64,000 bases of DNA from Glutinoglossum americanum (GCA_020080175.1 JAGHQL010000090.1:1-64000), one strand, 5' to 3'; counted from the first letter of the stretch, positions 1-12,718 are shown. A program made the numbers and translations. Notes: generated by a model not told the origin, from the letters alone.

Positions 1-167
1 CCCCCCCCCCCCCCCCCCCACCCAAACATCTGAATCATGTGCAAGAGGAAAAAAAAAAAAAAAAAAAAAGAAAGACTTCATTTACTCTGTAGCTGCTCCC
101 CACCATCATCGCAGATTGCAATAGAATAGGAGGGGCTGGCAGACTATGTGGACAACGCTAGAAGGGT
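1..167. other. Homopolymer-rich left edge
   Basis: The window opens with a run of 19 C and, at 51-69, a long A run. This is downstream of the kinesin stop codon, so it is 3' flanking sequence. No gene is visible. Confidence 0.6.
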
Positions 168-3100
168 TCACCTCCACGCCCCCTTCCCACCAAGCATCCC
201 GCTACTCTCCCTCATCTTTCCCCCCGATCCCATAATGGCACTCAGCCTCACCGCATCTCTTCCGGCCAGTCCATTCGTGGCGGCTCTGCCTTCGCCAATC
301 GTCGTCCTTCTCACGGGCTTGGCTATTGGCGCTGTCCGCGGGCTTAGAACCCCAACCATCCCATTCTCCTTCTCGCTCTTGACCATCCTCCGGGCGTGGC
401 TGGCGGTGAACAAGGCACCCTCGGCTGGCGGAGAGGAACTAGTAGAGGTGGCTGTCGGGCTCCGTCGGCGATGAGGGCGGCTCCCTGGCGCCCCGGATCC
501 GGCGGATGTACGTTTCATGGCAGATTTGATCTTCAAGGCATCCGAGCGTTCCGCTTTCCATTCGTTGTCGGAACTGGCGCTGTTGTTCCCGCTATCGTTA
601 GGCGTGACGTCCGAGAGGGCGGGCTCCATGAGCTGTAGAGAAGAGCGATTGTGGGCTTTGCCCGGCTCGAGGTCGCGGAGCGGAGAGTTGTCGGAGTCGG
701 ACGAAAAGCTTGTGAGTTTCGGTGGGAGGGGAGACCCGTTTGTTTTTCGGAGGAATCCTGTCTTGAAACGGTTATTCATAGAGCGGATGTCTATCGACGG
801 CTCTGGTGGCGGCGGAATGGGCGAGGAGTCATCGGGGTTGGACGGTTGCGCGACGAAGTTTGGTAGATAAGTAGCGACCGGCCCCGGTAGGATAGGCTCT
901 TCTGGGGAAACGTCCGGCGTAGCATCCAGTCTCTGCGGCGTCTTCTCAAACTCTGCGAGCGTGCCATTCTCGGTGTCGTCTCGCCATCGAACACCTCTCT
1001 TGGTGGGTGACTTCTTCTTGGGCGTGAAGGATATCCCCTTTTTCGCCGATACAACCTTTCGTCTTTTTGGCGATAATTTCATAGGCGAAGCCATGAGATG
1101 AGCTGCGTTGGTTAGACTTGGAACAGCCATCGGCTTCAGGGGCGACGCGCTCAAGGCTGTCCCGCCCTTCCTCCGCTTTGGGCCGGCAAAGGATTGGCTC
1201 GGATATGGGTCGTTGGACATGAGCTCCCCGCCAGGTCTTATGACTTGCGATGCGGCGTCTGAGCAAGCATTCATAATCTTATGGAGAATTGTTTTGGCCG
1301 CCTCGACTGCCTCCTCCTCCGTCATCTCGAGAATCGATTTTACCGACGCAATCGTCTCGAAAAGCGCTACGAGTAGGACCTGGGTGATGGCTGCATCGCT
1401 GGCTTTCTCTTGCTCCACGATTCCCGACAGCATTTCCCGCTCCGCATTCGCCTTCAGAAGCTCCGCCTCCCTGGTAAGACTGGCAACGTCGCTGCCATCC
1501 GTTGTGCCATCAACCTCCCTCAGTTGCCGAACCCCACTCTGAAGTGCAGAGTCGATTGACCTCTCCCAATTCGACTTCGCAATCTTCTGGTGATAGTGTT
1601 GTCTGCTATTCTCCAGCTCCACCAGGATTCCCTGGGCGGATTTTCTCATCGCTCTCAAGTTCTTGCTTGGCTCTTCGTATTCCCGATTGTCACACACCCC
1701 GTCGAAGGCTGCGACCCAGGCCGATATGATGGCAATTCTCCTCTCAATCTGCCTCAGCTTCTTCAGGCTCCCCGATTTCTCCTGACGCTCAGCGGTGGCG
1801 TTTTCATACGCGATCCGTATACGAGCAATACCCTCTCTAGCGATGGCCTCTCGTTTTTCACTCTGCTTTCTGAATTTGAGAAATGCCGTTCCCTCATAGT
1901 CCTTTTGCTGTGCCTGCAGTTCGTTTATCATGGCCATCTGCTCATCAATCTTCTTCAAGAAGTCCTTGACGTGCCGGTTAACGTTATACACGTTCCTTGT
2001 GACCTTCGTCTGGATATTCTTAGCTCGGTTGGCATAGCGTAGGGTGTTCTGAGTTTCATCAAAGTGCTCGCTTGAAGGGCTCACGCAGACTATCATCACG
2101 GTTTTGCAGTTCCCCCCGAGAGAGAATTTGAGGAGCCGAGTGAGTTTGGAGTTTCGATACGGTACGTGGTTCTTCTTCCGCGGATCGCAGAGCGCGTTGA
2201 TACAGCTTCCCAACGCGAGAAGGGACTTATTGATGTTCGCGCCCTCCAGCAACCGATCACCCCTATTCTTCGTTGCGCTTGCCCGCTCGCTGCCCGCCAG
2301 GTCGATGATGCTCAACGTAGCCATCACGTGGGGCTCGTGGATGTCGGCATTGCGATCTTTTTGCGATATATTTATCTGCAAGACTGCGTGCGATCGGGAT
2401 GAGGTAGCGTTCGCTTCAGTAGGAGAAATGGTTCGATACTCGTTTCCTCTCATGATCATGTCCATAACTTCTTCAACCTGCGCGATGATTAGATACAAAC
2501 CAAAATGCGGAGCTTTCATGAATACTTGCGTTCTTCGGATGATGGCTTGAAAGCCCGGCAACGGACACAGCTTGGTGCGCATCTTCTCGGAGCATGAGGC
2601 CCGCCTTGCTGCCACCTGGTACCAGAAGATCTCGAATCGTCTCGTTGTATATTTCTAGATATGAAAGCGAGACTTCTATCACTTTCTCGTCCTTGCGATC
2701 CTCTATCTTCTCGAACAGTTCCTGCATGGTCAAGAATATGATGCCAGGCTGTTGGGCGGTACCGCTGATATTATCAGTCTCTGAATGGCCGGCTTCTAGC
2801 CTTCTAGGGGGCGTAAGACCTACGTGATAGTGTGCGTCTTCCCGCATCCAGTGGCACCGTACGCGAAGACAGTCGCATTGTATCCTTCAAGGACGCTATC
2901 CATTAAATTCTTCGTCGTCGCTTCATATACATCTCCCTGTGTGGTATGCTCATCGAATACACGATCAAAGGCAAATGTCTGATCTTTCACTCTCTTGCCC
3001 TGATTGGGTATAACCGACCGCGAGAATCGATGGACGGGATTATCCTCTGGGGGGTCAAAGACACTTGACACGCCCGCGCAATTAGCGGTTGCTTCGGTCA

Positions 3101-3449
3101 ACGGCTCATTTCGAAGGATACTTACAGGCATTTATCGTCGACGACTTTAATGACAGGCCGGATGCCCTTTTGGTGGAGCTTCGGAGTTGGAATTCCAGCT
3201 AAGGAACCATCCCCCAAGAATAGAGGGCCGTCATCACACTTGGTTCTATAATGGCCTTTTGTCAGCTTGCGCCTAAAGTTCGCTGCATTAAGTTTCTATT
3301 TGTTAGGGAAAACGTACAGTTGAGCGGCCTCTCTAATGGTAAACGGTCGTACTCGGACTGCATGTACATGCATATTAGCAACCAGACACATACAGTATAG
3401 ATTTGGAGTACCTACCTGTTACTGAGATTGAAGAAGCAGACGGGTCCAT
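168..3449 (-). CDS. kip3: Kinesin-8 motor protein (Kip3/KIF18 type)
   Basis: Plus-end-directed microtubule motor that by family shortens microtubules and positions spindle and nucleus. Six exons by my reading: 3449-3416, 3357-3318, 3272-3126, 3063-2824, 2764-2530, 2477-168; they sum to 1001 codons plus stop. The protein begins [16 protein letters not shown], the usual kinesin-8 strand 1. Motor domain is about residues 10-395: P-loop [10 protein letters not shown] near 150, switch I SSRSH near 258, switch [10 protein letters not shown] near 288, then [13 protein letters not shown], typical of kinesin-8. A coiled coil with many charged residues follows (about 405-580), then a Ser/Pro/Arg-rich basic tail, as expected for the second microtubule-binding region. 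The intron 2529-2478 appears to start with GC (GCAAGT) and end CAG; no GT choice keeps the frame. The exon 3 end and exon 4 start rejoin the family motif VFDPPE exactly. Family assignment is very sure; tail function is by analogy. Confidence 0.95.
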
Positions 3450-4104
3450 TGCCGCCAATTCTGGTAACCGTAGCCGACTCACAGCTGTCGCCTGGTCAGA
3501 ATGGGTTGCAACTAGGACGACGATTGGCTTCTAAGATTCGCGTTAAGGAGAAGGCTAGGGACAGAATCTCCGGCGGGGTGTACTGGGCGTCCGATGCGCT
3601 TTGTGGTGTGTCGAGTTGGTGTTGATTATTGCTGATCGTCGAGGTACTTTGGAGTTTCCGAAAGGAAGGAGTTCTGTTTGTGTTGTCGGTAGCGCTTCTG
3701 CTTGCGGGCTAGGGCGGTTGCCGAAGCAACGACTACGCTAGCTAATACCTGCGACAACATCCAAATGTCAAACAAACAAAGACTTCTGATTAATTTGGTT
3801 TTCTTTTTTTTTATGACTGCTGGTCATTAAATGTAAATATGGGATCCTGAGTTCCTTGGTTTAGCTGGTTACACTATCGCACATGGGGTTAGATGTCGCT
3901 GGAGCAGCAGGAACTTTTTCACCGGTCATACTGTTGGGTTCACGGCGGCCAGGTTGGATCATAAGAGTGGCCGAAATAAGTTCTTTCGCCTATGCGCTGG
4001 CTATACATGCATGATTATGCTTTTAAATTTCCAGCAGATAAAATTAACTTAACTGGCTGTATTCTCCTATAGGCGCTTTCCGCAAGGAAACGCCCATGGG
4101 CGTC
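3450..4104. other. Intergenic, kip3 promoter side
   Basis: Lies upstream of kip3 (minus) and downstream of the XLF gene (minus). It should hold the kip3 promoter and the XLF 3' end. One short open frame near 3428-3625 has no gene-like features. Nothing else seen. Confidence 0.5.
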
Positions 4105-6211
4105 TCAAAATTTCCGCTTCTTCTTCACCGGTGCCTTGCTCTTCGCATCTAACTGCCTCTTGAGCTCCTCCCTCCTCCGATTTGCCTTCTCCTCTTCAGT
4201 TTCCGGTGGTGGCGGGGCAGGCGCTTCCACCGGTTGAGGGGGCGGCGGGGGTGATGGAGAGAATTTCCTTTCCCCGTTAGATATTTCCCGAACACCAACT
4301 TGTTCGCTTTCGTCTGTCTTGCGGGAAGGCGGGTATGTAGCTGTCTTTTGCGCTCCGCCCTTACCACCAATGAGACCAAGCTTCCCACTATGACCACTTT
4401 TTATGGGTGAGGTTTCCGCAATATCGTCTGGGGCAACGTTTTTCTTTCTCCCGATCGTTCCTGGTCGCGGTTTAGGCTTTGGAGACGGTATTGTCGCACC
4501 TTGAGAGGATTCATTGGACAATTCGGCGTCATAAGTAAGTACATTCTTTTTGCCTCCAATCGTTCCCAGCCGAGCCTTGGACTTTGGAGGTCGTGTTTCC
4601 ATAGTCTGAAAGGAGCCGAGAGCAGAATCGACGCTAGAAGTAGGCGCTATCTTGTTCCTACCAGTAGCACTAGGGCGACCTTTGGGCTTTGGTGAAGGAG
4701 GCTCCGGGGAGGCCTCATCTCTGCTATCCAGGGACTTATCCCTGTTAGTAGCTACGACATCATTGTCCGGATCTGGTAGAAGGTGCCGCTCTGGGGAAAC
4801 TGCATTCCCATAGCGCACCTGTGATAGGGGTTTGGCTTTGGTTGTCTCCAAATTTTCGCCGCTATCGCCGGTCGTTTCAGGTTCTGAGGTATCCCTTTGA
4901 TCCTTGGTTGGAAGGACGCCCCTGGATTCTTCAGCAATGCCTTGTTTCTTTACCTTTAGCATTTGCCCACCAGTCACCTTTAATGCTCTCGGCTGGAGAG
5001 CACGTTTTCGGGGATTGGCCGCTTCTTCACTTGAAGAATTAGCTTGTCGTGACTGACGATTCTTTCCTGCAACAACACTAGGCCTATGAGGAACAGTCCT
5101 CTGTGGTGGGGCGTCGAGGTCATCATCAGTTGTGGTGTCGTCAACAGCGGGGGTCCCCTTTGGGAACAGTAGGGGGGGGCTCCTGGCAGCAGAGACCTCA
5201 CGGGCCAGCCTCTTGGTAGATTTTTTCAGGTGTGGAGGCGTTTCTTGGGTCTTGGAACTCGTGAGGTCATGTTAGTCTAGGGCCATGTGCCAGTTCCTGG
5301 CGTCGTATTGAACGAACCTGAAACTCATCACTACCGCTTTCGGGGGTTTGTGCTTTTTTTCTACCGCTTGTAGGTATCTTTTCTGGCCTCGCGCCGCTAC
5401 CTCTAGGGGGAGCGTCTAGGTTCTCCCACCAACTGCTTGCTCGATCTGCCCCCGCTATTTCACCGCCCAAGATATCAAAAGGACCAGCGCCATTACTTCC
5501 AAAGATAGAATCCAAAGCTTCTCTTTCAGATTTCGCCCCTCCAACCCGGGCTCTCATCTCTTCCGCCCACGTCTCTTCTTTAAAAGGCCCAAGGCCCTTT
5601 ACCAATTTCTCTGCCCTTTCCCATCGACCGGCTTTCTTCCCCGTACTTAATCCCGCTATCCCTGGAAAAATGGACCCTAGATCCATGCCAGACGATTCTA
5701 TTTTATCCATTAGCTTACCAATCACATGGTCTTTGCTCCTCACATGCCCAATTAAGGACTGAATCTCATCCTTCAAAGCGAGATGATACCCCAACAATGG
5801 CAAAACTAGCTTTTCCGTCAGAACCTCTTGAGCGGATAGCTCCAAGTGGATAGGCCATATCAACGGCCTCAGGGGCGATGGCAGCGCCGCGTTCGCTTTC
5901 ACGACTAAGCCATCTCCTCCTTCGCGAGGCAGGAGTTCCAAGGATGTCCCCTCAGCACCTTGAAACGTCATCTGTATCTTGTCGAGGAGGATTTTCAGCT
6001 GGCTAGCATCCTCACTTGGATCGATGCTTGTATCCTCATCTAAGCCACGCTTTATGATTTGTCGGCGATCTAGCACTTCTGACCAAACGCGGGTGAGATC
6101 GGTCAAGTAGATGGTGTAGCCAGCTTTGATATCGAATGTATATTTAGTAAGGAGCTGCGGCACCGAACTAGGCCGGCATTCAAGCGGGAGGATATGCCAT
6201 CTTGATCCCAT
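4105..6211 (-). CDS. nej1: XLF/Nej1-type non-homologous end-joining factor
   Basis: Scaffold that with XRCC4/Lif1 and DNA ligase IV bridges DNA ends at double-strand breaks in the nucleus. Exon 1 is 6211-5318; the frame then closes, and an intron of 67 nt (5317-5251, GTTCGT donor, CTAAC branch) leads to exon 2, 5250-4105; total 679 aa. The start MGSRWHILPL matches the XLF head domain, which runs to about residue 150, followed by an amphipathic helical stalk (about 150-235). The rest is a long disordered basic tail, making this longer than animal XLF (about 300 aa). The tail carries repeated units around PKPKxRPGTIGxKKN. It ends KKKRKF at the very C-terminus, fitting the basic-plus-aromatic Ku-binding motif of XLF (X-KBM). 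The acceptor at 5251 is inferred from frame; a nearby alternative would alter a few residues. Confidence 0.85.
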
Positions 6212-8105
6212 AACTAAAGAGCTTTTGAGGCGTTGGTCAAACTACAAGCCATTTAGACGCCTATGCTGTCTCTTCGAGCCTCTCAGCGTGCAACAGCCAG
6301 GGTGACTCCATCCTGAGCGCTTAGCCGCTTTACTGGAAGAATTACACGCGAGCAGGGTAACACGGTGCAGGTAACGTGATGAAAATCCGGTCGAACACCT
6401 CGTCAGTGCTTTTATGATATCTTTCTAACACTTGCATTATATTAATGAAGCACGGTCACATTATCGATATGCGTTGCTCGGACTGAGGGTTGCAACGGTG
6501 TGAAACAGCTCCCACGCAAAACACGCCAATGAGATCCGGCCGTTGGCACAACCCGTTTTCCAAATTGCTGAGTGCGGGGAACTTCTGGTGTGATCCTTAT
6601 CATCACCCCGGTCAAGTCACCTGCTCCACCGTCATCATTGATATTGACCTCGTGATACCTCCGACGAAATAGGAGCAATGCAGGAACCTCTTGATGTGTT
6701 AGCAATAATATTAAGACCCGCAATCAGCGGGAGCAGTTGCGTGGGGTAATTATTGGCTGGCCATGCACGGAGCCGGAAATCTGGGGTAAACTTGCCAGGA
6801 ACAGGTTCTTTGAATTTCCATAAAAAAGCACTTTGCGCAGGGCTCGTAGCCGCTCGTCTGCTAAAACGCTTTTTGAAAAGGATTCTTCTTGCCGCATTAC
6901 ACATCATTTGTGAGGGAGGTATGAGATTTAGTACATACCTTACCATACAAATACTCGACGCTGGCCCAATCCTAGGATACCATACCTTCGCCCAAGGTTT
7001 ACGCCCATCAATCGTGTCCCTCCTCGAGTGGCGAGTTGTGCATGTTCTGCCGCATTGGATTCGGCATCCGAGAAAGCCAGGCTGGTCCCTAATTGAAAAA
7101 TTTTCGGCCCCGCATACATCCCGTGTCAAGGGCTTCAAGCTCTTTTTCTCAAAACTTTTCTTGCGCGGTGAAGGTTTCAAAGCCAGCAGTAACCGAAGGG
7201 TTGTATCAGTCATCTCTTCCCACGCAAATGCAACCCCGAACAGCACACAATCTTGTTCACGGCTCCGGGTTTAGTTCGTCATAACTACCGCAGCGCCAGG
7301 CGCAGAACCTTTCGTCTCGCAGCAAACCACCAAAAATTCTCCACCGTCGCCCTTGTCTTCCGCACAGAAAAAGAACTGCGAACAACAGATCGATAGCCGA
7401 CTGGTAGCGAAGTTTCGCTTAGTTAGGTCTACAACATCGTTGTTGTTTTTGTCGTACAGAGTACAAACAAATTTGAGAAACTACGCCGTTTTCGCGACAC
7501 CTTCAAACAACTATTTGGCCATACATACAGCTGCCAACATTAGATCTTCCTCTAGCTATTTGAAGCTATCAGGACTTACCGAAATCGTCTGGTCTATCTA
7601 CACATCTTCGACCCCTTGACCCTCAATTGGTTTGCGTTGCTGTGCTCACACAGGTGTTTCCAGACAGCAATTTGCAATTTGTACGCCAAATGAGACCATA
7701 GTCGACTCACTTAGCGTCAGGCTCCGAAAGTTGGTTTGTCTGCCTACTCATGTTACCAACTTCACCCTCAGATATTTGTCTTAAAACTCGAAGTCGGCAA
7801 ATAAATAAATCAAAAAACCCGAGCCCCTCACTTCCTTATCTTTTCCCCTTGCATATATATGCAGGCAAACTTGAGAGGAAAAAAAATCCGTTAACACCTC
7901 TACTCGAGGCCAAACTGGGTTAAAAGCTCCACAAGACTTCTGCCATTTTAGCTCCGTGTGTTCGGCTTCAGATCTCTACCGCATCGTTTTGAGAATAGCA
8001 TCGTCTGGATGTTTTGAAACAAATCACCTTTCGCCAAACACAAGACAATCATCAGGATTGCAGGCAGCTACTTGGTCTTGCATTTGAGTTCGCAAGCCTT
8101 CCACG
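6212..8105. other. Divergent intergenic region, XLF/sestrin
   Basis: A 1.9-kb gap between two genes transcribed away from each other, so it should hold both promoters. Open frames overlap on both strands at 6635-7284 (203 codons minus, 173 codons plus), but neither shows a recognisable domain or matching splice sites, so I do not call a gene. The last 300 bases before the sestrin start are T/C-rich with a possible TATA-like ATATATAT near 7853-7861. Confidence 0.4.
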
Positions 8106-11100
8106 ATGCTGCGGAGGGCTAGGGAAGGGGATTTTCGGGAACTTGCTTCACAAGACGATCCACAACCTATTTTTGACCTGCAGCATGCTTCAAGATATCG
8201 TATAATTCTCTTACGGGCTCTGCAGAATCCTCCATATCTTCGATCAGAAGCTTTAATCACCATATCGAAGCTTGTGGCTCAATGGAGGGAGGAGTATGCA
8301 CTATCGAAGCAGGAGTGGGAGGAATCTAAGGCAGCCGCGATTTTGGACATTGAGAGTGTCATGACTCCTCCAGAGGAGGCATGTACACGACCGATGTTCA
8401 GCCGAGCCGACAGTTTTCAAATGGGATTCGAAGAAGTGTTCAGCACTGACCATGACGAGAGGACGCTCCCTTCGATCGACGAAGGTGTTTCGAGACTATC
8501 TCCTGGACCTCTCACACCTAGAACCGAAGACTGGCTCAACCCCCGCGAGAAACGCTCTGTGTCTCCGCCGGCTCCACCCAAGGCTATCCGGGATGCATCC
8601 GCCGTGTCTAAAGATGACGGAGAACGCTCAAAGGAAGAGCCGAAGCTGTATTTCCGTGTCCATTTTGGCGGAGAGCTGGAAGACTTTTTAAAAGAATCGG
8701 GAGTCCGAATCCGAAGCAAATGGCGAGACAACGGTTTTATTCCGGACAACCCAAAGGACGAGATCGTTTCTGAGGAGGACGTTCTAGAGCATCTCAGACG
8801 CTATTTTGTGGGGCTTTTAAGATACAGCGGAGATTGTCCTTATAAGGATATTCGAATGGGATGCAAAGCGGTTTTGAAGAACCTGGAGGTAAGGTTTCGC
8901 CCTACTTTGTGGCATTTCGCACTGATAACGCCTTGGGCCTAAGAACTTGTAAGCTCATCGTGTCAATAGGCCGCCGGAGCGGATATCCCGCAATTGCACT
9001 TTCGAGGCATTCATACGCCTTCTTTTTTCATCAACGTCAGAGATACCATTGGGATGGATGATGGTCTAAAGACTAGCGGCTATGACTCTGCCGACCAATC
9101 TACTCCATCGCCTTCGGTGTCCTCTTGCACCTCTTCGAGAAAGGATCCGAGCCAAGCCTGGCCTGAGGAAGGCGACGGGTCATTTAGCAGCCGCTTCTCG
9201 CCGATACCAGAAACTGAGGGCAGAGGGATAGGCATCCCTGGAGCATCTACGTCTAACCTGGATATTTCTCGTCTGGGGAAGAAAAGCAGGCAAAGTGCCA
9301 CGAGCGGCCCCTCCTCTTTCAAGGGCGTAAGAAAGAGTCCGGCCGTTCATGGATATTCAGGTTCTATGCCGGCGCATCTAGCTTACCCTCCGTCTATGCC
9401 CCTTTCGCCGCCTTATGGGGGCATACCACTCTCGAGGAGTCGGGGGAGGTTCCGACCTCAAGTAAAGTTCGCCGCCAGGATTCCATCAGAAGCCGCTCAG
9501 AATATCCACTTGAGCCGCTTCATAGACTATGGTCGGGTGACAAACCTATACAAGATCCTTTCTATCTCACCACAGTTTTCGGCGGCACATATGGATATCA
9601 CAAATGAGGTGCTTTACTACAACCTACCCTATTTGATTCCTCTAAGCCAGCGAATCTACTTGGGCATTATGGCTACAGCAGAGATGAAATGCCAATACTT
9701 CATGACTTTGCTGTCAGAGCAGTTTCTCCAGACACCAGCACGTGGGCAGAGGCCATGGCTTCAAGGAATCGACAATGTGCCTCCGAAGTTGCGTGGGTTT
9801 GCCAAGTATAACGCTCTCCTTGCACACGAACCCTGGAGGATCACGAAACATCATATACAGGAACTAACAGATCTGAGGTGGCAATTGCACGAAATCATCC
9901 AGGCAACAATGATTCTCTCCTTCTATCATTCCATTAGTGCGTTCGCATTGGCCTGCGGCATCATCCCTGAAGCGGATCTTCCTGGCGGCACAGTTAAATC
10001 TTCGGAAATTGGGGCTTCTGTCACACGCTTGTCTGGGACGCCACTGATCCCCAAGGGTTCTTCATCCACCGCGCACGATATGGGTACTAGAGCCAACGAG
10101 GGGCAAACAGTTGCAGCTTCATTCTCAAGGAAGCGGCAGACAGACCAGAATGACGAGAAACACCAAAACGATCCCGATAAGTGGCTCAAAACACCTTACG
10201 GATCAGTACCAAACTCGCTCGCTCCCAAGAATCCCATAGTGTGGGACACAAATTCCAGCAAATCTCCAATAGCTACCACTTCGGCTAGGCATGGCGACAA
10301 GGGGAGCGATACAACGGGAGGTCGCGAAGCGAAAGGAAGGAGAAAGTCCTTTGACGATTGTGCGACGAACGACGATAACCTTCAGCTCGGCGACCTTGCT
10401 GGGTCTGCTTCGGCCCCAACATCGTATCTCCCAGCCTCGATGCTGACTTCAGCTCCTATGGCGCGTGGACGAGAGTACCTCCACTCCCCGTGTTCGTCAA
10501 CATCTTCTTTCCTAAGCGAGTCTGCAGACCACGTCATGATGCAAGTATGGCCGAAGAATGTGCCCATTGAAGGTCACGAGAAATTCCTACACCCTGAATC
10601 TGTCCAGGCCAAGGTTGTAGAGTTTGACGTTAACAACTCTAGCTACTCTTTCCTAGATGAGACGGACTTCTCGTTCAGGGATAGCACCAACAGCGTTTTG
10701 GGCATGATCAGTAGTCATTTTGATGGGCTTAGCAAGGCTTTAGATAAGTATTTTAAAGCCGCGGAACATGCAGACCTCGAGAATTGCCAGGCATTCAAAA
10801 CCCTCTCCCAAAAGATGAGTCCTTGCCTGGGGTTCAGCCGGAGTTCAAGCATGGTGAATCTCGCAAACCTCTCCGCTTCCGCCACAGATGGCCCTTATGT
10901 TCCCCCAGATCTGGGTCGAGGTGACTCTTTTGCATCAAGGTTCGGAAAATCAATGTTTGATCTTGGAGACCCAGAGAGCGAGCATGATAATGACTTCAAC
11001 TTCGAATTTGGGTCGGATGGAACGCATACTCCTCAGCCTGGGGAAGAGGTGCCTCTAGACTCTCCGCATGGACGTCGACACTCGCGACAGTCTTCGATCA

Positions 11101-11450
11101 ACTGGACGCCAGACTGGGGCTACCCTGTTAAAGAAGCTGTTTGGGCCTACGCCCTTCGCATGCTTGGCTACCAGAAGCAAAGCTACCCCTACCGCGATAT
11201 CAAGATCCTAATCGCCAAGTCTACCCGCCGCTTCATCAAGCGTCTTTGTGTAGCTCCACATCTCATGACCCTCGCGGATTGGACTGGCGCCTGCGGAGAA
11301 ACTGAGAAGGAGGAGGGCGTCAGTATGGCGAAGATGACTCCCGACGAGAAAGTTCTAATTGCAATCTATGCATCCCAGGCTCGTTGGCAGGGACAGGTTC
11401 TTCAAGCGATGAATGCCGCAAACGACTTCTGGAGTTCACCGAAACGATGA
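8106..11450 (+). CDS. Sestrin family (PA26) homologue
   Basis: Sestrins are stress-induced proteins that in animals restrain TORC1 through GATOR2, some sensing leucine, and have an alkyl-hydroperoxidase-like fold. Two exons, 8106-8888 and 8970-11450, joined by a phase-0 intron (GTAAGG to AATAG); 1087 aa. The sestrin A-type block spans about residues 440-590: a bundle with FIDYGRVTNLYKIL, then YLGIMATAEMKCQYF, where the Cys near 501 sits at the place of the redox Cys of animal sestrins, then PWLQGIDNVPPKLRG, LLAHEPWRITKHHIQ and the HSISAFALACGI segment. The C-terminal block (about 905-1085) has WAYALRMLGY, PYRDIKILIAKSTRRF and LIAIYASQARWQGQVLQAMN, fitting the sestrin C domain. Between them is a 300-residue Ser-rich disordered insert, and the N-terminal extension is long, so the protein is over twice animal size. 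Leucine-site residues cannot be judged by eye. Confidence 0.82.
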
Positions 11451-12718
11451 TGGCTTTCACTTTCAAACACCGAAAATTCTTTTTTTTATCTTTGAGACAA
11501 TAATCCACTTCCTCTTCCTCTGGTATGCCTAAGGGTCTCAGCATTGCATGGGAAAAGTTTTCGGGTTTTTATATTTTCTTTTCAAGAACGGTGGGTCTCG
11601 CAGCAATGCATATCTGTCGAGCAAACTTGCAGCAACGGTGGGTGGAGGCTGCGAAAAATTGATCTTTCGGAATTGGCGGAATTTGAACAAAAGGGGCATT
11701 TCTCTCCTATTGGCAGGCCTAAAACGTATGGAAGCCTCCGGGTCTGTATTGTTCTTTTCTTCCCTCCGTTTCCTCTTCGTTCCCCCTACATCGCCTTGTA
11801 TCCTATTTCAGACTTTCCCCCTTCACCCGAAATAGATGTTTTCGATCCCCCCACGCAAACCCCTCCCCCACTCTCTCAACCCCCACAAAAAACCCCAATA
11901 ATTAAAATCAACGGCCAAGTCTAAAAAATGGAGAGGCCTTTTCTTTTCTTTCTGAAAAATTGGACAGGGTAGGGCAGTTAGAAATAGGGCAGAATGAGCA
12001 ATCAATCAGAGTAGGTCGGGCTATCAAATGGGAATTTCCTCTTTCTTGTTCTTTATTTCAAAAGATGGGAGGGAAATGCTGGGGTCGATATTTTTTTTTC
12101 TTTCCCGTCTATTCTAGTGTTTCCCCAGGGGGTTCTTTCACTTATGGATTGAGATAGGGTACTATAGTAATTAACTAAAATAATGAGATGATAATGCCTT
12201 TTGTAGTGGGTATGGCGTGTGCCTGAACTGCTACCGTGGGGCAAGGTGTGGAGCCAAGGCAATATAAACGTAAAACGACTCTTTCTCTTGACTAGGATGA
12301 CGACTGCCCGTGGATCCCTTGCTCAACCGACCGAATACCACCCCATACCGCCAACCAGCAGACGCCTGGCTAGCGCCCGTCCGATAACTAGGCGGTCCAT
12401 GTTCACGAGAAAGCTTAGAAGGGAGGGTCGACTATTTCGTTTATTAGAGAAAACCAATCAACTAGCCTAGAGGAAACCGCTGAAGACGCCTTGGGTTTAT
12501 TTCTTCTTTTTCCTTCAAAAAGTTATGGTCCTGCATCAAACGACATCCCTATCTCATGACTATTGCTCGAGACAAGGAAGAAACAAGAAACACCTGATAT
12601 ATAGCCTATCGATCCTTCCTTTAGACTTTAAGAGAGGAGGGAAAAAAAAGGCATATGAGAGTAGTACGTTCGAAACTCCATGAGATCCTACAAAACATAA
12701 GAGCCCCTTCCTATCCAT
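11451..12718. other. Convergent intergenic region
   Basis: Lies between the 3' ends of the sestrin (+) and ERD2-family (-) genes. It is pyrimidine-rich around 11740-11900. Open frames here are short and overlap in several frames. It is likely the two 3' UTRs; no gene supported. Confidence 0.5.

Noticed and set aside
6635-7284. Overlapping open frames on both strands (203 codons minus, 173 plus)
   Set aside because: No domain, no good start context, and both lie in the divergent promoter region; open stretches on both strands suggest base composition rather than selection.
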